From Armigeres subalbatus (taxonomy: Eukaryota; Arthropoda; Insecta; Diptera; Culicidae), in assembly GCF_024139115.2 (NCBI RefSeq), contig NC_085141.1, positions 406,621,612 through 406,685,611 of the forward strand: a stretch of 64,000 bases of DNA, read 5' to 3'. Below are positions 1 to 10,520 of the stretch, in pieces; position 1 is the first letter of the stretch, and each line of letters opens with the position of its first letter. The translations under genes were made by a program, and so were the position numbers. The notes beneath the pieces were generated by a model, which was not told the DNA's origin, ran no database searches, and was given only the letters and a program-made list of their open reading frames with translations.

Positions 1-3000
1 ATTTTGCACGGGAATTCAAAACTTTTGCGTGAAGGGCATTCCCAGAAATTGGATTTGTGATTGCCCCCACAGTTTGCGCACTTAAATTTATTGAATCTTC
101 TCTCACAGGACATGCGTCCTTGGCGTGAGAGGTTCCACCACAAATCATGCATTTAGCATCCATGTGACAATGTTTGGTTCCATGACCCCACTTTTGGCAC
201 TTACGGCACTGGGTAGGGTTTTGAAATTTCCCCAGGCCTGCGGAAATGTTCCCATGTAACACGGACATGGGACATAATACAGGCCTTTTCAAACTTTTCA
301 TATTATTTAGTTCACTTTTGTTAAAATGAACTAAATAAAATTCTTGAGAAATGCCCTCTGGGAAGTACCAGAGCACTATAGGATTTCAGGCGGTCATTAA
401 TCGAAAATGTCATGTCTTCCGAATTATTTTAAAATATTTTCTCTCCATTGTCAATACTCTAATTAAGAGAAATTCTGAATTTGAAGTCTCTAGGTGCACT
501 AGTTCCAAAGATATAAGGTGGCAAAGTCAGAAATGGGTAAAAAGTTAGCAAATTTTCTGAAAAATATTTTATTTTCAACTATTTATTGAAATATTTTTTA
601 AATGTTTTTTCTTCAATGTTAATACATCATTACAAAGGTTATTGTATAAGCTTTTAAATGGTGTGCAAAACTAATGGTTACACTGTGAAAAAAATGAAAA
701 AAAATGCGGAAGCAATATTTTTTTCCAAAAACGACGCTATTTTCAACTTTGATAGTGAAGAACTTTTTTCCTCAGGAATCCCCAGGTTCTTTTATGATAC
801 ACATCAAGGACAAAGCTTCGACTAAAATGTCCTGAAAGAATTTCTTGCCAGTATTTGCAATTAACAGAGTTAAGTCACTCTGATTTTTTTCATTTGTTTT
901 TTACCGTGTTTTGCCTCTCTCGTACTCCAAGGTTAATGCTCATTCCAAAAACGAATGTTTGATAGAAGGCCCGGAGACCCCTAGTGGTATATATCAACTA
1001 ACTCAGCGCGAAGAATTGAGGTGATGTCTGTATGTGTGTGCATGCGCGTCTGTATGTATGTGCGCAAAAGAACGCAATCGCCATTTAGACACTTATTTGT
1101 GTCCGATTTTCTCGCAACAAGTTTCATTCGACGGGAAATCTAGTCCCATCGTTTCCTATTGAAAATGGGTCAGACTGAACTATGCGCTCAAAGGGTATGG
1201 TCAAAATACATTTATTGGTAATAACTTCGACTTTATTTATAACCATTTGAGCTCATTTAATTAACTTTTCAAAGGAGTAAATGAATAAAACCCCCAATGC
1301 AATGCAGCACAACGGTAACGGAAGGATTTAACAGTTCGCTCATATATTTCCTGTCAAATTTTACCGTTTCCGTCGCCATTCCGCTGAAATGCGTTTGGGG
1401 CTTGAGTGGTTTGAGTCATTCTCTAAACCTAATTTTCTGAGCTATTCATTAGCTACTGATGGAGAACTAAATATGAGATTTCATAATATGTAAATATTTA
1501 TAAATCTCCTGGAATCAATAATTCCCGACATGTTTATTGCAAAAGTAAAGACGAACAATATCTTAGTTAGAACGGAGCGTATGAAATTCCTGCTAGTGTT
1601 CATGAATGTCTGGCTAATGGTAGGGAAATATTTATTCACTCATCTACACTTTGAGGTTCACTGGCTGAACAACCAGCGGAAAGTCAATATAAACAGTTGA
1701 AGAAATTTAGAACTCATAATGCAAGAAAATGATCAAGAGAGGCAAATGTTGACATTTTCCTTCGTGCCTTACATGAATCAGATCCATTTTAAGCTCGATT
1801 TGGATAACGAGGAGACGTTGGAAAAAATTTTTCACTTAGTTATTCTTATGCCATGCGTAATTTTGTAATATTTGAAGATTTTCAAAAGTTCTTTATCTTC
1901 TAATACTTTAGATGAATTTATCTCATCTTCCATCGTTGATGGAATTGAAGAAAATATCATTGAAGACTTAAACCTTGACACAGAAAAAGAATGATGCTGT
2001 ATATAACTTGTAGAAATCATGAAAACAAATCAAAAGTAATTCAAATAGTGTTGTTATTTAAATTAAAAGAATTTTGCTTTTCGGAAGAATGGAGCATTCT
2101 TACATTCCACAATGAATGTCCACATTTTTTGAGAATATATTAATCTCATTTTTTGAATAACTTTTGCACATAATACTGACATGGGTTTACGATTTCGAAA
2201 TTGCTAATACCCTTTGTCAAAAGTTATTTTCAATTCTAATTATTTGATTAACATTTAATGCTTTATGATCCTTCAGATCCTAGTACAGGGTCAAACAAAT
2301 CGTCCTAAATACAAATTGTGAGGCATGAGAGTGAGAACAAAAAATATCACGGAATGTCATGAAATTAATGTCATTTAACATGATCGCCGCCATAATGTCC
2401 ATAAATTGCTGAACTTAGTTTTGTACAGCCCCTTCCTTCTCCTTAAGAAAACGCACGAAATTTCAACTTCCCAAATAGGTTTGCTTTGTCACGTTAATCG
2501 AACCTATGAAAAAATTATTACGTAATTCATAGACGATCCCCAAAGGGGGGTTGAAATTGTATATTCATGCTATTTCGACCATACACAGCTAAAACTAAGT
2601 GGAAAATCACTTTAAAAGTCCAATTTTATTTTGACCGCTCGCTTGTATGGGGATCCCCCATAGTGCAGAGTGAGATTTCTTTCATCTTAATTACTTGGAC
2701 TGGTGAAAATCCAAGTAATTGAGAAATTTCAATTTTAATCTCATCCAGTGATTTGTCATCACTGGGGAGACCTTTCAAGACGACTTTGAACAATCGCTCA
2801 GTTTTGTCGTCGTATGTGAAGAATTTATGGTGCTTCTCAGTTAAATACTGAAGAAGACGTTTGCGATCGTCAAAGGATCCCGGCAAAACGCGGCAGTCAC
2901 CCTTCCTAGCAATCTGAAATGAAACCTTGATCCCCTGAAGGTTACTCAAAATCTCATTCCGGAAGCTAGAAAACTCGGCAACATATACCACAATTGGCGG

Positions 3001-3265
3001 AATCCTTTGCTTTTTCGCATGAATCGAATCACCTGGGCTAGAGTTAGATTCGATTTGCTCAATTTCATCATTAATCAAAGCGAACTGATTGCCCAGTTCG
3101 ATTGGAGAAGAATTATTTCCGATATTAGAGTTAGAAGGAATATCTGAATTCTCCAGCTTCCTTCTATTTTTCCGCGCTTGGGCAGGACGGTCTTGAAACC
3201 TTGTTTCTTTGAAGGAAGTGGAGAATTCAGAGACTCCCCTTCCTCTTGTTTTTATTAATACTCAT
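1..3265 (-). pseudogene. Jockey-like non-LTR retrotransposon ORF1 (gag-like), broken
   Basis: Minus-strand coding remnant of an ORF1 nucleic-acid-binding protein from a Jockey-type non-LTR element. Its C-terminal part (about 1-373) shows CCHC zinc-knuckle spacing, with CRKCQKWGHGTKHC followed by a second C-x2-C-x4-H-x4-C knuckle. The N-terminal part (2666-3078 and upstream) has the RRM-like stretch ending LGFSPVQVIKMKEISL that precedes the knuckles in such proteins. The two halves are separated by a complete DNA transposon (374-2665). A start codon is plausible near 3263-3265, but frame changes between about 3150 and 3235 show the N-terminus is also damaged. The polymerase ORF would lie left of the window, so its presence is unknown. 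The clade assignment rests on recognition of the domain order, not on a search. Confidence 0.75.
374..2665 (+). mobile_element. Transib-like non-autonomous DNA transposon, copy A
   Basis: A 2,292-bp element whose ends read CACTATAGG on the left and, in reverse complement, CACTATGGG on the right. It is flanked by a perfect 5-bp duplication CAGAG (369-373 and 2666-2670). Ends starting CAC(A/T)(A/G)TG with a 5-bp GC-rich duplication are the signature of Transib, the superfamily related to RAG1. No transposase is seen; the longest frame is about 62 codons, so it must have been mobilised in trans. A second copy lies inverted at 36688-38979. A CACTA (CMC) element also starts CACTA but makes 2-3-bp duplications, which fits less well. 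Confidence 0.7.
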
Positions 3266-4097
3266 TGCTGAGCGTGGAGACGTGACCTTCTAAGAGGTTT
3301 TTCCCAGAACGGTGTCCCTGCAGGATTACCACCGCTTGTCGGAATTTTACTTCCGCAAACGGGTCCAACGTAAAACGAAGGCACGGGTCCTTGCAAAGAT
3401 CGTAACGGGATCAGTGGGTACAAATAGCGCTAAGAAGCACCGTTGAAATTAAAATAGCTTCGGGTAGTATTAAAAACTTCCTTCCGCAAAGAGAGAAAGA
3501 ACCGCACAGCACGAAAGCACGGTCTGATATACGCCCGGAGTAGTTTTGATATAATCAGCAAGGCCCAAAGTGTTCGGGCCAATATGACCTGAATCACAAT
3601 TTTAAAATGCCCAACAGTGTTTGGTTGAAACAAACCAAATTGGATGGGATTTTCCTGTTTCGCTAAAACCTATATTACTAAACGTTGACCTACATTGCAG
3701 GACATTCCTGAGGGGCTCAAAAAAAATCACACTCAAGGTGTTCGGGTCATATTGACCCGGATTTGATTTTACAATGTCTCGAAATCGAAATAAAAAAAAA
3801 TATCTCAGAAAATTCTCAAATGTACATGTTTATACCCAAAATAATTGTTAGCTCATAAGTTTCCCTAAACTAACCTCAGATTGATGTTCGACCACACCTA
3901 CATTATATAACCCACGGTGAAATGATGAATAGCAGGCCACTTTTATATGGACGAAATTTGAACAATTTAAACGATCTTATCACTTTTCCCCCATTCCCCA
4001 GATTTAAATTTGAGACCATCACGAAAAGTGGTCAGGAAGTACGGGCTTTCAACTGATTTTGGGGATTTTGGTATCAATCGATCGACGTGCTCTTTAA
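3266..4097. other. No gene; probable 5' region of the ORF1 element, then AT-rich DNA
   Basis: About 3266-3450 is likely untranslated leader of the non-LTR element, because it continues upstream of its ORF1 at similar base composition. Beyond that, two diverged direct repeats of the type GTGTTCGGGyCA occur near 3569 and 3739, each next to a short inverted motif (GGTCATATTGACC in the second). I see no supported coding sequence. Confidence 0.4.
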
Positions 4098-4266
4098 AGG
4101 TTCCCCCAAACACACGCGACGCGATTCTATCGCTTGGCGACAGCGATTCTGTCACCGTTGGTATGGAAGCGTAAATAGAACATTGCCGACAGCGACCAAA
4201 CGATAGAATCGCGGCGACTAGTTGTCGCCGTCGCGGCGATAAAATCACTTAGGTCTGGGGGAGCCT
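4098..4266. mobile_element. PIF/Harbinger-like MITE, 169 bp
   Basis: Terminal inverted repeats AGGTTCCCCCA (left) and AGGCTCCCCCA (right, reverse complement) are flanked by the trinucleotide TAA on both sides (4095-4097 and 4267-4269). A 3-bp TWA duplication is typical of PIF/Harbinger elements. The interior is rich in GCGACG/CGTCGC and has no coding capacity. Confidence 0.65.
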
Positions 4267-4705
4267 TAAGCATACACAAAACGCGACGCGAGACTGGATA
4301 CAACACACATGGTTTTATTTTTTTTATTCCTTTATTTTTTTTATAGACACTCTGTGTTACTTAACCGCAGAGATGCCAGATTTGAAGACATGTCTTCAAT
4401 TTGAAGACATTTGAAACTCTGCGATTTATTTCATGAAGACATTTTGAAGACTTTTCATAATATTTGAAGACTTATTTGAAGATATTTGAAGACAATCAAT
4501 AAGCCAGCGAATAAAAAATACAATTTTATTGCTTACTTATAAATTCTGCGACTCTTATATGCAAATCATAGGAATGTTACAAAAGTTATAATAGTCTTTG
4601 TCCCGGGATTAAAATCTCAAACATAAAAATATATTTACACAGATTTACACTAGCCGGTTGATAACTGCAACGCATTTAAAACGACAAGCGCACTTAACTT
4701 TAAGT

Positions 4706-4958
4706 CACAGAGAAACAGACGTCTCACTTAACATATATTCCATCGTACACCTTTTTAACGGGGTATTTAACTTTTTGTAGGTGGTCAATCGGCCACCGAT
4801 GGCGCTTTCATCGATTTTGCTTGTGTTTGACGTTTGCACACTACGGCCATCTGGTTGCCGATTGGCCACTCACCGGGATTTTAGCATTGGGGGACAATGT
4901 TTTCGTGACGATGATTTTGATTGCATTTTGTTCTAAGTGAGACGTCTGTTTCTCTGTG
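4706..4958. mobile_element. 253-bp MITE with perfect 25-bp inverted termini
   Basis: Starts CACAGAGAAACAGACGTCTC and continues ACTTA; the right end is its exact reverse complement over 25 bp. It is flanked by TTTAAGT on both sides (4699-4705 and 4959-4965), a 7-bp duplication. The superfamily is not clear: a duplication this long suggests hAT or P, but the ends match neither clearly. It sits inside the 4368-7527 hAT element. Perfect termini suggest recent movement. Confidence 0.75.
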
Positions 4959-5236
4959 TTTAAGTAGTGTGCTATTGAGGAAACTCTTGAAGGCAGCGTT
5001 CGTTCAGCGGTGGCGGCGTTTTTAACGTGTCTTTAAAAGGTATTTCGATCATTACTTCGGAACGCAATGACCGATCTAATTTATTTCAAGCGACAAAGAT
5101 AGACTGAATTCTTCTATCACTTGATTTAATCTATTCAACGGTTGAGCTAGATCCAATTTTTTTAAAATTTCTTCTGAATTCATGTGATCTATTCGTCATT
5201 TCAATATGACATTCCTCTGAATACCCATAGAGAATG

Positions 5237-5384
5237 GGGGTCTCCAGTAGCCTTGCGAGCAAAGGCGTAGGATTGCCAATCCGGAGATGGCGAGTTTGCT
5301 TTTCGGTCTGGTCTAGGATATTTTCGGGTTGGAAACATTCTCGACTGGCCAAGTTCCAGTTGGAATGTAGAGCCATTGAAGAAG
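5237..5384 (+). mobile_element. Feilai-like tRNA-derived SINE, internally deleted
   Basis: Has the tRNA-derived head (CTTGCGAGCAAAGGCGTAGG and a degenerate B box) and the tail TTGGAATGTAGAGCCATTG followed by GAAGA repeats, but lacks the middle segment present in the copies at 23.0 and 23.4 kb. Flanked by a 14-bp duplication ACCCATAGMGAATG with one mismatch (5223-5236 and 5385-5398), which proves retroposition into the hAT element. Confidence 0.85.
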
Positions 5385-5398
5385 ACCCATAGCGAATG

Positions 5399-7010
5399 AG
5401 AACAGATTTCGTGAAACTCTTTGAATTTCCCGTGGATTTTTGAAAGAATTTTCAGTGAGAACTTAGAAGAATTTTCTGTATAAAATAAGGATGATTTATG
5501 ATGAAAATTATGAGGAACTTCTCGTCTAAATTAAAGAGAATAGAAATTGAAAAATTCAGTACAATCGTGGACATTTATAATAATTTCTGTATGGAGAAAT
5601 ATAGAAAATCCTCCAAAAGTTTTTTTCCTAAGCTCATGCGTGAAAATCTTCTGCACTCCCACAATTTTAATTTTCCCAAGAAAATTGCCCCAATCAATTT
5701 CTAAAGAAAACCCTTACGAATGTCGGCAACAAATTGAAATCGTTCTTGAATGAATATTTCACAGAATTTCCACGGTAAATTTTTAAAATCTTCTTGAAAG
5801 AAATTTAAAAAAAATCCGGTGAAATTTCAATTAAAGACTCAGTAGAAAATTCTTTCCTCACTGTAGTTAAATTTATTGGATTTAGGATTTAGGATAATAG
5901 GATTTCTATGGTAATTCTTCTAGAAATATCTTTGAACTTTCAAGGATTTTCTCTAAGGGGCTGTCTCATTTGAAGAATTAAACTGAAATTAAACTTAAAC
6001 TAACATTCCAATAATTATCGAATAATCATGCTAGCAGAGCAAGATTGCTTCTGACAGATATCGAAAAAAAAATCATCGATCTCCTATTGGAATTGCTGGG
6101 TAGCACCAGCCATTCTTATGACCGGGAGATTTTTTTTTTATTTTCGAACTGTCACTTTTAATTTTAATTCTCCAAATAAGACAGATCCTGAGAATTCCTC
6201 TATGAATTTCTAAAAAAATCGTTCTGGAATTCTTTTTGAAATACCTCCTGAAGTTCCTCCAGGAATTTGTCCGGAAGTTTCAAGGATTTTTCCGAAAAAT
6301 CGTCCAGAAATTCCTCCAGGCTCTTACGGAGAAGATTAAAGTAAGTTCGTCCAGAGATTCCTGCGAAACTTCATCCAAGAATTCCTTCGGAAGCTGAGCC
6401 AAAATTCCTCCAGAATTTCCTCTGGTAATTTCTTCACGAATTTCTCCAGACGTTCTTCCAGGAATTCTTCCGAACGTTCCTCAATAAATTTCTTTGGAAG
6501 ATTCTCCAAGAATATTGCCGAAAGTTTCTCCAAGAATGACTACTTCAAGAGTTCTCTGGAATTTCTTTGTTATTTCCTCTTGCATTTCTTTCGGAAGTTT
6601 CTGCAGCAATACCTGAGGAAGTTCCATGTTCTTAAGTATTCATCCAGTTCTTAAGAATCCATCCTGAACTTCCTCCAGGATTTCCTCCGGAAGTTTCTTC
6701 AGATTTTTTTTCAGGAATTCCACAGAAAATTCATTCAGTAATTACTCAGGAATATCATACAGGAATTCACCAGGAAAATCTTGTAGGAATTTCTCCAGAA
6801 AATACCTCCGAAACTCATCCTGATGTTTCTATAGGAATTTCTTCTTAAGTTCATCCAGGATTTCCTGAAGTTCCTCAAAAAATCTTCAAAAACTCCTTTG
6901 GAATTCCTCCAAAAAAAAATACTCCAGGAGTCTTCCAGAAGGTCCTTCAGAAATTCCTCCAAAAGTTCCATTAGGAATTTATTCAAAAGTTCCATCAGAA
7001 AATCCTTTAG
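5399..7010. repeat. hAT interior: degenerate GAATTCCTCC-type repeat array
   Basis: From about 6180 to 7010 the sequence is an imperfect array of units like AGGAATTCCTCCAGAA, period about 15 or a multiple. It yields short Lys/Glu/Leu-rich open frames on the minus strand that are translations of the repeat, not genes. Between 5399 and 6180 the DNA is AT-rich with no recognised feature. Relatives of this array occur near 18.8, 19.8, 20.7, 22.1-22.9 and 59-61 kb. Confidence 0.7.
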
Positions 7011-7593
7011 AAGTTTGTTTAAGTAAATAAAATAGGTAAATCAAGGTAAATAAAATAAGTTTGGAAGTATTCCACGTGGAAATTCAGTTAAAGAATTCGA
7101 TGGAAGCATGTTCTTTTAAATTCTGACAATTTGAATGTTAAAAAACTTTCCACATCTATAAAACAAGATGATTAAATTTACAAACTTATTGCTGTTCCAG
7201 AGAAAACTTTCCTTTTTCCGGTTCAATTTTCAAACTACCGCAGCTGTCACTTCATACTTTTTCTCTGCTATTTGGCATGACATTCTACGATGACAACGCC
7301 AATTACCAGGTTTTAGTTTTAGTGTATTGAAGATTTGCAGGCTGGCGGTAGAACTTTGACAGCTGCGGTAGAATTTTGCGGAATCCGCAAAATGGAAATT
7401 TTTAAGAGATCCGCAATAATTGGATTTTAAAATTTCAGGCTAATAATCATAATTTTAATATTGAAGACATTTGAAGACATTTTTACTCGACTGTGAAGAC
7501 ATTTAAAAAAATCACCTGGCATCCCTGCTTAACCGCTACTGTGCCGAGATCTACTGTGGTATTCTGCAGCCAGAATCCACACAGAATCTATTT

Positions 7594-7925
7594 TTAGATT
7601 TTTCCATTATTCATTGTTGTTGTCGTTGCTGGTCCATCTCGTCGTGAGTCCCTTGTGTTCGTTTTTGTCCATGTCGTGTATCCAATGATCGTTGCATTGT
7701 CCGGTTGCCATTTATCCGGGTAACGTTGGAGGAATGCCTCCGAGAAGAACAAGTTGTCAGTCGTCATCAGGTAGCCGTGACGGTGAGACGTGCACCCCAA
7801 TACGCCACCGCATAGGCTGCGCATCCGGCGACTGACGAGGGTTTTGGTGGAGGGGCTGGGAATCGAACCCATGACCATTCGCTTGAAAGGCGAACGTGTA
7901 GCCAACTACGCTACGGGACCCCCCT
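7594..7925 (-). mobile_element. tRNA-derived SINE, minus orientation
   Basis: Reading the minus strand from 7925, the head contains TAGCGTAGTTGG, which fits the RNA polymerase III A box, and then GGTTCGATTCC, an exact B box, at tRNA-like spacing. The body ends in an ACAACAACAATG-type A-rich tail near 7594. An open frame of 103 codons across it is incidental. It abuts the Penelope-like element at 7927. Confidence 0.75.
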
Positions 7926-8217
7926 AACACATATGGTTCTTACAAATGAAAAAAGTTTTTTTTAATTTTACCTTTTTGTCGACCGGTTTCGGGCTCGTTG
8001 TTGCTTATCTACAGGACGTGGTCCAACTGGTTACAAATGGGGATGATTATACTTTTGTACTTGGCACAGTACACGTCAAAAAGAGATGGCATTCACATTA
8101 TTTCTTGTTTTGTCAAGTGGAAAAGGGATGATAATATTGGCGCTTCATCTTCGTTGATTAGCGGCTGTTCAGCGTTGGCAATGTACAAGGACTCCCAGGC
8201 ATTAAGTTGGCATTAAG

Positions 8218-9187
8218 TTACTTACGAACGCATTTTACTAGCTCGACTTGCGTCCAATCTATAGTGTGGTTCTGGTCTGCTGCCACGCTCGAGTCATGGA
8301 ACCTGTCGTTGTTAACTACGTTTTTATGCTCTTTTAAACGAACCTTCAGTTTTCTGCGTGTTTGACCAATATACGCTGCAGGGCAGTCTTGGCATGAGAT
8401 TTCGTATATGCCAGACATTTCTTGCCTCGGAATCGTATCTTTTAGAGCACATAAACGATCCTTCAAAGTGTTCCCACTGTTATAGACTGCCTGGAAACCA
8501 TCCATGCTGCTTTAGGGTAGCCTGAATCAGAGTGTATGTAATTAAGAGTGGCGACATGTGCCGCATTTGACAGGTCTCCTGCTCGTTTGGAACACGATTT
8601 TGTATGGAAATGACAAATGAATTTTGTTCCAATTCTGACAGTGTCACCACTTTTAATTACATACACTCTGGCCTGAACAGCGTTTGTCACCTTCGGGTAG
8701 AAGGGTAAGCTAGTTCTTCTAACCTCTTCCTTTTCGGGCTGAAGTTTAGTGGCGTTCTGACGGTGCTTTTTCATTTCGTGTTTTTTGAGAATTTTACAAA
8801 CGAATTCGTCATCGTATCCATTCAACCTAGTTGCTTCAAAATCCATCTTCTCCATTGGTATGCTGAACAACCGGTGCGCCATCAATTGAAAAGCTACTTG
8901 TTTTTGTGCACCAAAATGGTTTGATTCCGATACGATATACCGATCAGTATAGATGTGGGTTTATGGTAAATGCCAAATTTCAGTGTGTTGTCCACTTTTC
9001 TGGTTATTAAAAGATCCAGAAAAGGAAGATTTCCTTCATGTTCCTTCTCAACAGCGAACTTGATTGTTGTGAGTTTGCAGTTGAACAAATCGAGTGTCTG
9101 TGGAAGGTAGCGCTCTTTTACTATTGCGAAGATGTCATCCACATAACGTCTCCAGATTCGGGGGGCAAATTTTAATGTGAAGGCCAA
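8218..9187 (-). pseudogene. PLE reverse transcriptase C-terminus plus GIY-YIG endonuclease, broken
   Basis: The frame enters from 9187 within the reverse transcriptase palm, with RRYVDDIFAIVKE giving the catalytic YxDD box, followed by the thumb LPFLDLLITR. After an interruption it ends in a GIY-YIG nuclease (GIYEISCQDCPAAYIGQTRR, then RLKEH), the combination that defines Penelope-like elements. The N-terminal fingers and most of the palm are missing. The frame between thumb and nuclease is cut by a 143-bp MITE (8528-8670) and changes frame elsewhere, so it is dead. Confidence 0.85.
8528..8670. mobile_element. 143-bp hAT-like MITE inside the PLE frame
   Basis: Both ends read CAGAGTGTATGTAATTAARA towards the inside, with about 29 bp of inverted terminal repeat. 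Flanks are GCCTGAAT (8520-8527) and GCCTGAAC (8671-8678), an 8-bp duplication with one mismatch, as expected for hAT. It postdates the Penelope-like element it splits. Confidence 0.85.
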
Positions 9188-9346
9188 CTCTTTTTGACGT
9201 GTACTGTGCCAAGTACAAATGTGTAATCGTCCCCATTTGGAACCAGTTGGACCACGTCCTGTAGATGGGCAACATCGAGCCTGAAACCGGTCGACAAAAA
9301 TGTATATTTAAAAAAATCCTTTTTCGTTTGTAAGAACCATAGTGTT

Positions 9347-9564
9347 GTGCCCAGTCTAGCATCGCGTTAAGATTTTGTCAAACTTTTGAAAACAATGGGT
9401 TGAAGGTGCTGAACTATTGAAATATTGGATTTTGACAAGCACTGTGAACAGATGGTGAACCATCCAATCGCGTACGTGAATCACAAACACAGTCATCAAA
9501 ATCGTTCAACTGACGGTCTAGATTTTCATCTACAGTTCAATCACCAGCAAAGAGAACGATGAAT
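9347..9564. other. No recognised feature
   Basis: AT-rich DNA between the PLE and a fold-back repeat. Nothing supported. Confidence 0.4.
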
Positions 9565-10505
9565 CTATGACAAAAGGTCGAAAGGACAAAATGTCGAAAG
9601 GGACAGAAGGTTGAAAGGCACAGAAGGTCGAACGGAACAAAAGGTGCAAAAGAAGAAAATGTCGAAAAGGACAAAAGGTCGAAAGGGACAAAAGGTCTAT
9701 CAAGAACAAGTGGATAACAATGTATACAATGTATTGGGTGTATTCCAAAAGAATTTATGAAATGCATTTAACTTCAAGCAGAAATAACACACGCATCTCA
9801 TCAATCAAAATTGAAGAATGAGCAATTTTCAAAGCAGGAGTAATTACTATGAAACAATATTATGAATAACTTGATAGTTCTGATAGAGATAACAAGATTG
9901 TTGATAGGAAATGAATAAAACTTGTATTTTGCGAGACAGAGTTGTCCTGTACACTTGGCAGAAAAAATGCTCTTTTAATTTTCACTATTTGTAAACAATT
10001 GTATAAAATTCATCCGATGAGTGCAAATAATACATGAATATCTAAATTTTCTGAATGTCACTTCGATCTGTCAAAATAGTGCACGCCGCAGCCACGCAGG
10101 CGCACGCATTGAAAATACACCGGCGTATAATACACGCCGGTGTATTTGATGTGCGGCGTGCACAATTTTGACAGATCGAAGTGACATTCAGAAAACTCAA
10201 ACACCCATCTATTAGTACTCATTGAATGAATTTTATTTAATTGTTAAAAATTGTGAAAAAACAATTTGCTAACTGCAAAGGGCAACTGAGGTGCGAGATT
10301 GGTTCTCTCCGTCTCAGTTTCTTGTCTATTTCAACCTTTTGTCTTTTTCGATCTTATTATTTTTTTGTTTCTTTCGACCTTTTGTCTCGTTCGACGTTTT
10401 GACCTTTCGACGTTATGTATTTTCGATCTTTTGTCCCTTTCGTCCTTTTCGACCATTTGTCTTTCGACCTTTTATCCTTTCGACCTTTTGTCCCTAACCT
10501 GCCGT
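9565..10505. repeat. Fold-back element built from GGTCGAAAGGACAAAA units
   Basis: The left arm (about 9565-9700) is a run of imperfect GGTCGAAAGGACAAAA units. The right arm (about 10320-10505) is the same motif in reverse complement (TTTTGTCCTTTCGACC). The roughly 600-bp centre includes a separate palindrome (10047-10194). The overlapping Phe/Ser/Pro-rich frames here are repeat translations. Confidence 0.7.
10047..10194. mobile_element. Palindromic MITE-like hairpin
   Basis: The two arms both read CTGAATGTCACTTCGATCTG and continue to a GCGTGTATTATACGC-type centre; the left arm carries an extra segment of about 20 bp. Nearly the whole unit can fold on itself. No clear target duplication was found. 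Confidence 0.6.
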
Positions 10506-10520
10506 TTGGTTTCGTTTGGT

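Larger units (their letters stand above)
4368..7527. mobile_element. hAT-type non-autonomous element, 3,160 bp
   Basis: Ends read CAGAGATGCCAGATTTG and, reverse-complemented, CAGGGATGCCAGGTGATTT. The element is flanked by a perfect 8-bp duplication CTTAACCG (4360-4367 and 7528-7535), the hAT hallmark. No transposase frame is visible. Both subterminal regions carry a cluster of TTTGAAGACAT-like motifs (about 4380-4495 and 7460-7505), a plausible transposase-binding array. The interior holds a younger 253-bp MITE, a Feilai SINE and a long degenerate GAATTCC-type repeat, so the element is older than those insertions. Confidence 0.85.
7927..9346 (-). mobile_element. Penelope-like element, 5'-truncated, with inverted terminal copies
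   Basis: Coding strand is minus. The left end (7927-8070) and right end (about 9188-9346) are inverted copies of one terminal sequence containing CGACCGGTTTC, CTACAGGACGTGGTCC and TTGGCACAGTACACGTC. This is the usual PLE arrangement, with a pseudo-LTR after the coding region and an inverted partial copy in front of the truncated 5' end. On the sense of each terminal copy, GAAACCGGTC follows a short hairpin and a CTGTAGA box, resembling a degraded hammerhead core. Confidence 0.8.

Noticed and set aside
1832..2020. 62-codon frame shared by both Transib-like copies (1832-2020 and 37325-37525)
   Set aside because: Conserved because the copies are similar throughout, not because of coding; too short for a transposase and without motif.
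7840..7925. tRNA gene (exact A and B boxes)
   Set aside because: Lacks a tRNA 3' half with acceptor stem and runs into a SINE body; it is the SINE head. The same holds for the SINE heads at 20.0, 34.7, 35.0, 53.3 and 63.8 kb.
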